Source: Paramarasmius palmivorus
Taxonomy: Eukaryota; Basidiomycota; Agaricomycetes; Agaricales; Marasmiaceae
Reading direction: 5' to 3'
DNA length: 64,000 nucleotides
NCBI GenBank assembly: GCA_037176845.1
Contig: JAYKXP010000011.1
Span: 496,001 to 560,000 of the forward strand
The position numbers and the translations under genes were made by a program. Of the stretch, positions 1 to 10,278 are shown one piece after another (the stretch's first letter is position 1; every line of letters starts with the position of its first letter). The notes below the pieces were generated by a model. The model made no database searches. It worked only from the letters and a program-made list of their open reading frames with translations, and was not told the origin of the DNA.

Positions 1-727
1 AACTCACCCTTGTTCAGCGCAGGAGTCCCCGGAGTGTTCTTTTCCGTGGAAGAGGAGAAAAGCTATGGAGACAACCATTTCGGCAACGAATCGTTCGAAG
101 TGTGGACCAGGATCCTGACCACAAACACGACTGCGCCCTTCTTTGTTACAATGGGATTCCTGAATCTCCTGGAGCGGTCTGCGGACGGGAAAAAACGTAA
201 TGGCTGCGGCATGGAGGCTGCTAGCGTTATTAACATCTCTAGCACTGGCGGCGATTCCCATATTTCGACGGGCATTGTGAGTATTGTCCCTCCGAGACGC
301 GAGACTCCTCGAAAATCAAGCCTATTGACTGTTACTTCCAGTATCCTTACGTAGTTTCCAAAGCGGCACTCAATCATCTTACGGAAGTCCTCGCGACCGA
401 ATTCGCGCTGCGCAAGGTTCCCGTTCGCGTGAATGCCTTGTTGCCTGGCTTGTTTCCGTCCGAGATGATACCATCGGACATCCCAGGAGGTATAGAGGGC
501 TTCGCCAAGGCACCTCTTGCAGGAGGAATAAATGCGATTCCGCTTTTGAGACCTGGAAGGTTCGCACGTTAAAATCTTCTCGCATGGCTAGTGAGCACGA
601 CTAACCTTCTTGAAACAGAGAAGAAGAAATCGGCCTGGCGGCGGTTTACCTTGCTTCTGATGCAGGCGGATACACCAATGGTGTCAGGCTACGCGTCGAC
701 GGTGGCATTTATCTCGTTAATCCGTAA
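1..727 (+). CDS. Short-chain dehydrogenase/reductase (SDR), 5' partial
   Basis: NAD(P)-dependent oxidoreductase of the classical SDR type; substrate unknown. The gene enters from the left edge. An intron ends at about position 23, and the next exon opens with GVPGVFF, the end of the usual NNAG motif. The exon then gives NTTAPFFVTMGFL and INISSTGG (catalytic Ser). An intron at 277-341 follows, then YPYVVSKAAL (catalytic Tyr-x3-Lys) and VNALLPGLFPSEM. A last intron at 560-618 joins LLRPGR to EEEIGLAAVYLASDAGGY and the C-terminal VDGGIYLVNP before TAA at 725-727. The Rossmann glycine motif must lie upstream of the window. The visible part is intact. Family assignment is firm; the substrate cannot be read from sequence. 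Confidence 0.88.
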
Positions 728-1548
728 CTTGTATTGTTGTCAGAGAGCATGTGGCTACGTACCCTCGGTTGAAATGAGTTTTGGTTGGACGAGAGAAATC
801 GAATCATATACCGAGACGAATGCCGCGAGGGAGCGGAGTATGTATTTTCGGACTCCGCCTGAACCCAATTTCCACGCCCTTTGCATTTGAAAATTGACAT
901 TGCCAGCACCCAGCTACTTCCAGTGAACGCCCTCCCATTGCAGGACTAGGGAAACGAGGACTAGGGAAACGAGGAATAGGAGTCTTTTCGAATGTACTCG
1001 TTGCTACCTTTCTTCGGCATTTCGGATTGGTTAATGTCGTTTTCCTGACTCAGGCTGGCACTCGTTCGTGATCAGGGCGCTCAGAGTCAGAACGAAAGTA
1101 AATGGGGATGGAAAAGGAGCTTCGAGGGAGCAACGTGAGTTTGAGCGCTCGAACTCTGAGATTTCAGCTCATTTGAGTGTTTCCACAGTGACATAGTAGA
1201 AACCAAACTCTTTCATTTCATTGCGAGGACATGGTGGTGATGCCGGTGTTCAAAATCACGGTGGTTTTCTGGTCGCACTGAGGCCACTGCTTTATGCTTA
1301 CACCAGCTACCGACTTTTGATGCCGTTGGTGATGTCGAAAGGCCAAATCGGTCACGAGAGTGTGATGTGTGGGACTCACACAGGTGTCCACAATTGTACG
1401 TACATTGCTTTCATTCTCGCTATTTCTTCCTCCAAATTCTCACCTCTACCATCACCAGGCCCGTTCATACTCTTTGTTCCTCAGCTACATTTCCATCCAT
1501 AACTTCCGCCCGCGCCTCATTCTCGTTGAATCTAAATCATCCACCCTG
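728..1548. other. Intergenic spacer between SDR and Zn2Cys6 gene
   Basis: No convincing exon. It contains the 15-bp tandem repeat at 942-971 and pyrimidine-rich stretches at 1400-1540 that look like promoter or leader sequence of the following gene. A frame is open through 1369-1548 but shows no protein-like features. Confidence 0.5.
942..971. repeat. Tandem 15-bp direct repeat (2 copies plus a partial)
   Basis: AGGACTAGGGAAACG occurs twice head to tail, followed by a decayed third start (AGGAATAGG). It lies downstream of the SDR gene in non-coding sequence. Confidence 0.8.
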
Positions 1549-2894
1549 ATGATCTCACCCATCTACCCCTCTATCACACAGGACAAGTGTGGCTCATCCC
1601 GACCTCGTCTCCCACATTTGAAATGCGCGTCTATCGACTCTGCAAGAGTTTTTACGCCAAGAAGTGGTACCTTCGGCGTTCAGGACGACCCCCATTACGC
1701 CACCGAAGTCGATCGTGTCAACGGTGGCGTAATGGAAGCAAGTACCCATATTTATGCCTTCACCGGTAGTGAAAATGGTAAATCATGTATTCTCATTCGC
1801 ATTGAAGCCATGCAATTGACCCTTCTTCCAGTGTTTTCGTACGATCCTGCAGGGAGACTAGGGAACTGTAACTTGGCGCAGGGCACACATGTATGTTATC
1901 TTTTTTTTTTTTTTTGCAATTACCCTCTCTAACTACAGCCTATAGCCTAGTCAAGAAGAACATGTCAACAAGTGTCAACTTGCCGACAGCTCTTTGCCTC
2001 CGTCGAACACCGGTTATCAAACTCCCAATCGCCACGGGACCACCAACTCTCCCGAGTCTAAATACCGTGGTAGTCTAGAATCAGTTCACACTCGATCGCA
2101 GCCCTCCATGGAATCGTCTCAGTTGACACCGGTGGAGTACGTACCTAAATTCCCAGAGTGTCCTGGGCTGTGGAACGTAGACGGCTCGAATTCTCAGACA
2201 ATGGTATGGCTGCATTACTAGGTTTCCTTGCGACTCGACTAATATATCACCTTCTCAGGACAATACAAGCTACATGTGGAGTTCTGAGTCTTCATGTCGC
2301 TATGACTTGTACCAAGCAACACCCGATCAGCCTGAGCGTGCGTACATCTTACTACATCCTCTCTTCACCCCACACTAATATCTCTCAACTCCAGTGTATC
2401 CTTCTCAGCATCAACACACGGGCATACTCGAATCACATTACACCTCACCATATCCATACGTGGCTGTCGATCCGAGCCATTCTTGGCCATCTCCGGCGTC
2501 TTCCTCTTCCGAAGAAGCAACTCCAAACGACCGTACCATTCCGCTTCCGAGTTCCTGGTATGGTTCCGGCTACAACCTTTCGAGCCAAGTCTTCATACCA
2601 CCACCTGCGATCCCGATACCGTCAGTGCACCCCCAAAATGGAATGCGAACATCAAAGAAAGCACTACTCGCGTGCCTTTTTTGTAGAGAAAGGAAGATCG
2701 CGTGCGGGCGGCCAAGTATTGGTAGTGCCGATATGACCTGCAAGTAAGCTTCTCGTAACTTGTGACCTGCTTCAAGATGTTCATTCATGTTTACTTTTAC
2801 GCGCAGTCAATGCCTTCGCCGAGGCTTGAAATGTAAATATCCTACCGAGTCGCGTCGGGGCCAGCATAAGCGCATGCCACGGAATACTGTGTAA
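1549..2894 (+). CDS. Zn(II)2Cys6 transcription factor with C-terminal zinc cluster
   Basis: Probable DNA-binding regulator. The only recognisable domain is at the extreme C-terminus: CLFCRERKIAC, an 11-residue spacer, then C-x2-C-x6-C (CNQCLRRGLKC), ending in KYPTESRRGQHKRMPRNTV. This is a six-cysteine binuclear cluster with a basic tail. An intron (about 2749-2806) splits the cluster just before its fourth cysteine codon is followed by NQC. The upstream exons encode a Ser/Pro/Tyr-rich, apparently disordered region (SSQLTPVEYVPKF, SQHQHTG, PSPASSSSEEATP). Introns are inferred near 1779-1830, 1889-1947, 2202-2259 and 2338-2394 because the frame and splice consensus agree across each. The start at 1549 is the least certain part. 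Known Gal4-type factors usually carry the cluster at the N-terminus; a C-terminal cluster is a recurrent basidiomycete arrangement. Targets are unknown. Confidence 0.75.
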
Positions 2895-3300
2895 ATGACG
2901 CTTTCCTTTCTTGTCCTTGGGTCCTGGGGTCTAGGGTTCCACTGGTGCTTATTCAGTAAACTATACATTCTCCCCGTAACACCCTTCACGACGTTCAGCT
3001 AATATGCATGGTTATCTTTTTGTCCCGACCTTTGGCATGCATTGTATATTATTATTACCTGATTCAAGGTTTCTTCTTGTTCTTGGGCACCCCGTTCACG
3101 AGCCTGTTCGTCTATCTTTACAGTAACATGTTTGTTTGATAGACAAACCTCGCCTGAAGACTTGAAAGTGTCGTGTCACACCAAGATCGAGACATGTCAA
3201 CAATGTCACCGCTTTGGCAGCGCCCTTCGTCAGAATATGGCATTCGGACGATTTATGACTCGATAAAAGTCGACTCCGCCACCCAATCGGCACCATTGGT

Positions 3301-3333
3301 TGACTCAGTTCCTTCTTAGCTGAAACTTATAAA
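3301..3333 (+). promoter_or_regulatory. AP-1/Gcn4-type TGACTCA element and TATA box upstream of gene at 3400
   Basis: TGACTCA at 3301-3307 matches the bZIP AP-1/Gcn4 half-site pair. TATAAA at 3328-3333 lies about 67 nt upstream of the ATG at 3400. Spacing fits a TATA promoter. Function is inferred from consensus only. Confidence 0.45.
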
Positions 3334-3399
3334 GACACCTCACAGAGTCTCAGTTCTTCACCAAAGTATTCTTCGAAACCCCCGAGAAGAAAAAAAGAC

Positions 3400-4076
3400 A
3401 TGGCTCGCTCCCACATCTCCCAATACAGCCCCAAGGTTGCCAAAAAGGCTCGTCATTTCACTCCGGTACTATATGTACACTGGCTAACGCAGGATGACTC
3501 TATACAGGCCTTCCGATCCGCTACAAGAGAGGCTGGCATACGCTATGTAGATGCTATTACTGCCCTCAAACAATCCCAGGCCCAGGATAAGACACTAAGC
3601 AACCCAACAACACGACGAAACCCAGGCCGTATGGATGGTGTGCGATGGAATGGAGACTCGTTCATCTGCGCAAGAAACGTCGATGGTATAGACGAGTCCG
3701 ACATTCACGAGCCAGAGCCCGGCGTCGAGGAGTACGAGCTAGCCGTACGACGAGAGACCACGAGAACCAAGGAGGTTTGTCTCCTTGACATCGCCAAGCC
3801 CATGAAGGCTAGAGGTCAGTCCTGCGGTATCAAGCCGGAAGACGAGGCTGATTGAGCATAGGTGTTGCGAAGCGCTTCGAGGTGGTAAGGACAGTGCAAC
3901 GAACCATCGCTTTAGATGAGGAAGACTTTGATGATGGAAGTGAGTGCTGGGACGTCATGAGCCGTTTCGATGACGAGGAATCAGAATGGGAGGAGATCTT
4001 CCTTGAAGGAAAGGATGAAGAGAAGGTGGAGGTGCTTCGTCCTACATACTCGGCTGTTCTCAGGGAGAACACCTGA
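3400..4076 (+). CDS. Hypothetical protein, acidic C-terminus
   Basis: I do not recognise this protein. Two open segments join through an intron at about 3813-3861 (GTCAGT donor, CTGATTG branch, CATAG acceptor), which brings MKARG in frame with VAKRFEVVRTVQRT. A second candidate intron of only 42 nt lies at 3466-3507; it is a multiple of three with no stop, so retention would add 14 residues. The product is about 200 residues: basic N-terminus (MARSHISQYSPKVAKKARHF), a middle part rich in charged residues, and a very acidic C-terminal third (DEEDFDDGSE, EESEWEE). No signal peptide or membrane segment is seen. A TATA box and a TGACTCA site lie just upstream. It may be lineage-specific. Confidence 0.55.
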
Positions 4077-4394
4077 GTAAAGCGGGTGCAAGGGTAGACA
4101 TTATGGGGCGGCGCTATTGCCGATGCGCCTGATTGACTATAAAGCTGGAAGGACGAGACGGTTACTCCATTGAAGAGATGCCGTCGACGAAGTAATAACA
4201 TAGGTTTTGTATTAAGCTCGAAGTAGAAGGGCATCTACTATATCCTAGGCCTCCCAAATAATGGCAACTATTGCACAAAATTTGAATGGTCATCGGTACC
4301 GTTACGGGGATGGAACGGGCAATTAGCCATGATTCAAACCACATGTAACCACAACTCACACCATGTCCCAATTCACTTCGGCGATTCGGATGCA

Positions 4395-5603
4395 TTATGT
4401 TCGCGCCGCTCGTAATACCCTCGAGCTATCTTTGTTTGTTGACCGGAAGGTGAAGATCATAGCACTTTGGATGCCCCCGTCCCCGTGAACGGTAAATTGG
4501 AATGAGAGCATATCGTCGTATGCCCGGACCTTGGGCTTCGATCGCGAGTAAGGCGCAAACCTGACCGACAACTCGGTGCGTATCACTTCCTCGAACGGCC
4601 GACTCTTCTCCTTCCTGTGTGAGCTGATCTGCTTCTCGTTGAGAACGACATCCGCAAAACGAACATCACGGTCGATGTACTTGTTTATCCTCTTCACCCA
4701 ACGTTTCATGCCGGGGTTTTGGACGTAATGAATGGGGTGCAGTGCCACGTCTGTGTCGGAGCTGCTATATAATGTTGATGAGGTGTCGGGTGCGAGATCA
4801 GGAACAGGCACCTCTTCTCGTTGAAGTTTCGATGTCTGGGATATGATGTCGCCCTGTTCGAGAGGATGTACGAATTTCTGCCAGTCAACCGTTCGTCCAA
4901 AACTGGATGGTACTTTGAACCAAAGGTCTCGTATGCATAGATGCATCACTTCTTCGACAGGGATGCGACGTAGCGCAGCTTCGTCTAGGACGAATGCAGC
5001 GTGCTAGTAGCAAGGAAGGGGTGCACGTTGGAACGAAAGTGGAGCATGTTTTCGGTGTTCAGAGTGTGTGAATGACGAGTACCATCGTTTGAGATATTAT
5101 GAAGAGGGATGTCTAGTTCAATGGGCCGTAGGCGATACCCGTACTCTTTGGGGAAAGAACCGTATCAAATATTGTGCTTGAACAAAATGAAGTGGAACTC
5201 ACGTCAGCGCAACGAGTTCTATCGCGTATTGCGCACTTATGGTTGTTCTCGTAGAGTCGGAAAATTACATCGACAATCTCCTCATCGGGAATAAGGACCA
5301 GCTTCTTCTCTTTGAATAACCTTCCGATGCTTGAGCGCACTGACAAATCGCTTGTCAAGATCAGGCGGAGGAGAAAGAGAAATGAACCCGTACCGTATAT
5401 GATGTTTGGTGACATATACAAATGCAGCTCATCGAGTCGTAATCCCATGAAAAGTTCGAGCGTATACTGCTAATTCTCCTATTAATTAATTTTGAATCCA
5501 ATCTTTTTACTATGATTACTCACTGGGTGTTCGGTCTCTGCCTCGAAATCTAGTGGGTTGCGGTATACCCTTTCATTGGGATCTTCGATCTCTGGTGCAC
5601 ACG
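4395..5603 (-). CDS. Hypothetical protein, multi-exon, 5' end unresolved
   Basis: Not recognised. Three exons read through clean splice sites on the minus strand. From about 5603 to 5532 the exon gives CAPEIEDPNERVYRNPLDF. After an intron of about 65 nt the next exon gives QYTLELFMGLRLDELHLYM, then SFLFLLRLILTSDL and LVLIPDEEIVDVIFRLYENN. After a longer intron (about 5016-5203) a third exon gives HAAFVLDEAALRRIPVEEVM and LCIRDLWFKVPSSF, ending in VLRAART at 4395. The first visible exon starts at an acceptor (CATAAG) immediately after an in-frame stop, so a further 5' exon must lie in 5610-5930. The regular residue pattern and frame continuity across introns argue for a real folded protein, but no known motif is visible. 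Confidence 0.55.
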
Positions 5604-6020
5604 CTTATGAGCTGGCTGAGAAGGTTGTGGAGTGGGCGCCTGACTATTGGAAGATCCTCAGGGGATAAGTATTCAGCAGTTGGATTATGGGGCGAGTCGG
5701 CCTCATTATATGATTGACATCTGTTCGGTGGACCATTAGAAAAGTAGGCCGCAGATAAAGACAACCAGAAGATACCGAGAGAGGTACTGCGAAAGGCGGG
5801 TACGTGTGGACGGGTAGATATGTAATGGTTGAATAACATTGGTGGTCAAGAGGAAAGCACGCGTCAGTGTCACAAATTCTCTCCTGGACCACCACCACTT
5901 CCCAGCGTCAATCACTATCATGCACAGCAGTCATCGCATTACGGGCGGCGTTCCCATTCAGTTTCTAGTTGGGTCTGTTCTCAGCCTTCATCGACATCTT
6001 CAAAGACAACGTTCTTCAGT
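5604..6020. other. Divergent intergenic region
   Basis: Lies between two divergently transcribed genes. It must contain the missing first exon or exons of the minus-strand gene and the promoter of the plus-strand gene at 6021. Several short open frames overlap here, and I could not choose among them. Confidence 0.35.
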
Positions 6021-8184
6021 ATGGCCTTTTCTGGCGTATCCGACCTGCTCATCGAGGGAAACGCGGTCAACGTGGTACAAGGAGATCAGTCAAACCAACA
6101 TATCACGGGCGAGATTATCCACATCCATGGCAGCGGTGTAGTCAAGCATGAGCGGACCGAATACGATGAGGTCAGCGAAAAGTTTCTTCCCTAGTGTCGC
6201 TGCTCATGCAAAAGTAATAGTTCGAAGAAGTCAAGCGTGGGCACATCTACATGTTGAAGGAGATCGACATGCCCAGTGCTGTACAGTGGGATTGGCGTGA
6301 AGGAGTTGCACTCAGCGCTCGGAGGACAGCACACATTGCGGAGATCATGCACGGTCATCGTAAATCGAAGTTTACCGTTGTTACATACCGAGGGAAAGAT
6401 GCAGAAAAGGTGAGTAAACCAGCCAATTCTAGCTTCCAAACGTCCAAGATGAACAATTTTCGTCAGGTCTGGAAAAGAGACTTTGATAACCTCTCTCAGA
6501 ATGAGTCAGTGCATCGTTTGCGTGCGGTTACGCTCAGGTCCGCTGAAGGGCACTTGCAGGGGTATTGGCAATGTCCAGCTATTTGGTTTGAACAGGTCGA
6601 GCATCCCGAGCCTAATCTTCTATGACGGTATGTGTCAATTCGCATAGCGCATTATCACGATACTGATAGCTTCGCACACAGAATTGATTCCTCTCAAGCA
6701 AGTCTACCAAAGAGACCAGTTCTGGCAGTCCGTTTATCTCGTTCTCTTAGCGGTACGCCTCTTTCTCGCACAAGAACTTCCTCTCCCTCACTTGCCCGTT
6801 GAATCTAGAGCCATTCTTCCTGTAACGCAAATGAATTGTGGCTCAATTCCAAACTTATGCGCTTTTGTGTGGGACCCGAAGGACCGTATTCACTTGTACC
6901 CTCTTCTTACAAGATGAGGCAATCGATCGGAATGTCATCGGAAGCAGCCTTCCTTAAAGATAGTGTCGCTTTTCGATATTTGACGCTACAAGGTGCCCAA
7001 AAGGACAAAGATGTCTTAAAGGTCGCGTCTTGGTTAAAGAACCTATTGCCCGGTCAAGTAGATTCAGGAATCAACTCTCTCTGGGGAACGCATCCTCTGT
7101 CTTGTAAGCGGATCGCGTGCGCATGCAACCACTGCGTCTTCACAGTCAAGTACAATACCTCGATGGACGAGTTGGATGACGTTCTACAGAAACTGCGGTT
7201 CGACACCATCTATTCGTCCGGCGGAAAAGATATCGCCAGGTGTCTGGGTACTCATCCGAGCGGAACTAAAATCTGTGCTCTTGAATGGGACGAACAACAT
7301 GATAGCACACTCATAAGAGTCACTGTTGTAGGCGCAAACCTGATATCGTAAGTGAAATATACGAGTGTCATGAGGCCATCATTGAATTTTCACCTTAGCA
7401 CCGGATTTCTTCCAATAGGATGCCCAACTGAGGCTGCCGAGTACCTTTATTTCAGTAGTTGGCCGCTCACTCTCAAAGCGCAACTCAAGCAGCCCTGGCT
7501 ATCCCAGTCAACCAGCATTCTGCGCTGCATAGCTGAGGCAAACATTACAGCAGTTGAGGAGGAGGATTGCAGTATGTACATGACTTGGACACCATGACAG
7601 TCCTCACTGACGTGATGATCTAGCAATAGTCAAACCCATGAGAATTGTATGGTTAAGACCACTCCCAATCTTACAACCCTTAAGATATCCGAGGCTCGGC
7701 GACAACTCGCCTATATTACCCCCCATGGCTGGCAAGGATGGAACACGGCCGGTTTACCTCCTCATCCACCTACCCAGCGAAATCTGTACCATGGCAGACC
7801 TAGTCTCGTGGGCAAATGGGAAGACTCACTACTGGTCCTATACCGAATCTGGCGATACAGAGATACCACGCTCGGAACGCGATCGTATGGGTCTCCCAGA
7901 AAAGATTAACTTCCATGTTAGCCTGGCCTGTTACACATGGCCTAAACACGTCTACGAAGCCATGCGGAAATGGCAAACCGCGCGAGGATTCGACCCCAAT
8001 ACGACAGATTTTGCTCGACATCTTGGTTATGAAGCGTTTGAGATACTGGCGACGAAAGATGGTGAGTGGCCACCTTCCTGTCGTTGCCCTGCTTAACCCA
8101 TCGTTGTTAGAGCAACCCCGAAAAGAGAAGCCGGCCTGGTGGCAGGTTGACGAGGACGCGGATTTCTCAGCTTTTGCACTCTGA
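6021..8184 (+). CDS. Agaricomycete lineage-specific multi-exon protein of unknown function
   Basis: The order of segments matches a large expanded family that I recall from mushroom genomes, usually annotated only as hypothetical. The N-terminal part has VNVVQGDQSNQHITGEIIHI, then YDE (exon end) joined to FEEVKRGHIYMLKEID. It continues with WDWREGVAL, HGHRKSKFTVVTYRGKDAE, WKRDFDNLSQNESVHRL, then LIPLKQVYQRDQFWQSVYL. The middle has ELWLNSKLMRFCVGPEGPYS and KLRFDTIYSSGG. The C-terminus has PVYLLIHLPSEICTMADLVS, YWSYTESGDTEIPRSERDRM, TWPKHVYEAMRKWQTARGFD and ARHLGYEAFEI, with a final intron at 8062-8110 leading to PAWWQVDEDADFSAFAL. About seven to nine introns are needed. No catalytic motif or membrane segment is visible. 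Start chosen at the first ATG of the SGVSDLLIEGN exon. Function unknown. Confidence 0.72.
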
Positions 8185-8260
8185 GTATGGATAAGTCTGG
8201 ACGACCATTAAATATGTGACGAGTATACACTACAATTGTCCCTAATTCCGTATGGATAAT

Positions 8261-9305
8261 CTATTCCACTTTTGTTTCTCTCATACGTTCATCTGCCAGT
8301 GACAAGATCGAACTCCACGTCAGAGCGCCGATAGATGAGAGTATGTAGCCCAGAATGGCAGCGTAGAGTGGTGTCAAAGGCCATGCCTGTCATGTTCTGG
8401 TCAAACATATGCATGCGTAATGTAGAAGTGTTGAAACGGACCTGCCATGGTCGATCCCAGTCCAAGGCAATCGGTATTGCACCAAGCCAACATCCGAGTG
8501 CGGTGCCTACAGCGGGATACACCATCGCTCGTTCAATAGGAGTTCGTATTCTTGACACTTCGTCAGCAGGTCGTTTACAGTGAGTCAATGGAGACATACG
8601 AAAACTCTGAAAAGAGCCTGACCCAAGTGAGTCTAACCAACAAGCCTTCTGTTCGATTGGTGTTCAGTGAGGGCAAACCAAACGTGTACGCTGGAACAAA
8701 GAGCATCAGGATGGATAGCTCTAATGCTAGGAAGTATGTTTGTGGGATATGTGTTGTAATTGGTGCACCTAGAAGAACTAGGACAAGATGCAGGGGTATT
8801 GACGCAGTCAATGTGAACAGCCACGCTCGGGCGAATTGCTACCAACTCATCGTCAGACATATGCCCTTTGTGACTCTGAAAAAGAACATACCGCAATTCT
8901 GTCCTTTCCTAGACGTGCTCTTTCGACTCTCTTCTCTTCTTCTGTGCCTCTCAAACTAAACTCCACCCACCAACTCCGTACAAACCCGCCCCACCATGAT
9001 TGTAGTAACGCACTCCCCGCAGCGATAGCTAGCGCAGTGACTGCTGGATTCAGAGTTAAGTCCTCCAGAAATGGATGTTGAGGTCGGTCTTTTGATGTTC
9101 TCTCTACCGACGATGTCGGGGCATATGGTATTAGAGAACGAGGAAGAAACAGAGCCGTGAAGACCAGTAATGATGTGTGCACGCCTACGATGCTGGTATA
9201 TCGTGCAAAAGGGAAAAAATATGCATCCCCGAAGGAGCTGGGAGATTCGGAGGCGGTAGTAGTTGCATGAAGAGGTTTGGATTTGCTCGATTTTGCTTTT
9301 GGCAT
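8261..9305 (-). CDS. GPI11: GPI ethanolamine-phosphate transferase subunit PIG-F/Gpi11
   Basis: Membrane subunit that partners the Gpi7/Gpi13-type ethanolamine-phosphate transferases in GPI-anchor assembly in the ER. Four exons on the minus strand. Exon 1 (from ATG at 9305) has a Lys-rich N-terminus and helix segments TSIVGVHTSLLVFTALFL and NPAVTALAIAAGSALLQSWW. After an intron near 8842-8893, QFARAWLFTLTASIPLHLVL continues into LLGAPITTHIPQTYFLALEL, the family signature. Then come AVGTALGCWLGAIPIALDWD with RPWQ, an intron, and AWPLTPLYAAILGYILSS to the stop at 8261. The GCWLGAIPIALDWDRPWQ block is characteristic of PIG-F. Six or so hydrophobic segments are expected and visible. Each junction preserves frame. 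The gene converges on the preceding plus-strand gene with only about 76 bp between stops. Confidence 0.92.
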
Positions 9306-10278
9306 GACGGTTTCTGGCGCGTTGGTGCCGTGATGGACCGTAGACCGAGGTATCGGTTGAGTCCCTGGTCTATGGACCTTCCAACTCGACCAACTACTTC
9401 CATGTCCAAAGCGAGCTCAAACTATATTCGCTCTTCCAGAATCCCCGGGTGAGGTCTATAAATGTTCAGATGTCACACTTTCTTTTATTGATGAGTATTG
9501 AAAACAAGGAAACGTAGTGGCGTGTTCGTATTGGGCTTACATTTCTCCGACATGTTCGTTACTCAGTCCATCCTTTGCACTGATGAACATGCGGCGTTGT
9601 GACCCAGCCTTCTGCGGAATTGGTATACCTGATGCATGACCATAACAGGGGCGATATGCAGTGCCTAATTTTGCAATCACAAACACGCAACTGTCGACTT
9701 CTGGTGTCTCTTCTGCCGTACGCCTCTTGGGGTATCAGAAACATGACTGCGGGAATCTCCTTGTGAAAGTGACGAGTAATCCTCGAATCATGATGAATAT
9801 TTGAATGCTTAACTCGTAGATTTAGCTCCCCCATGGGTCAAAACACGCAGCTAGGGAGGCCTGATTTTCATCGTTTGAGCCTGGGCTTCTCTGCATACCA
9901 CTCCTATGGGGATACGTATCTTTCCTGTAGGTGGGTCCAAATAATGTCACCCCGATCTCATCTCTCGCATTTTGTGGTACTTCTTTCTACTCCAAATGGT
10001 GTGTGGTACTCAGCTCGATCTCTTTGTCACTCCGATTTACGCAGCTGGCACCAGCTGCCAACACCGTGTGGCATAACTTCTTAGTTCTTCGGAGATTTCC
10101 TGACTACAAATAAGCATCTTGCTGCTGTACTAAGGCTATGCTTGACTTAGGAAACATCTATCTGCTAATGTCACGGGAATCTCCTGGCATGCAGAGACGA
10201 ACACAGTTTATTCCGGAATCTCCGCCTCCTTGGACGATCACTACATCTTATTCAGATGCCGCTTTTCCCGCATGTTCG
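9306..10278. other. Intergenic spacer between GPI11 and MYND gene
   Basis: No supported gene. It should hold the promoter of the minus-strand GPI11 and the 3' region of the minus-strand MYND gene. Short open frames on both strands (9177-9452, 9559-9834) show no protein-like composition. Confidence 0.5.

Noticed and set aside
1900..1915. Poly-T run as possible retroelement tail
   Set aside because: It lies inside an intron of the Zn2Cys6 gene, where a pyrimidine tract before the acceptor is expected.
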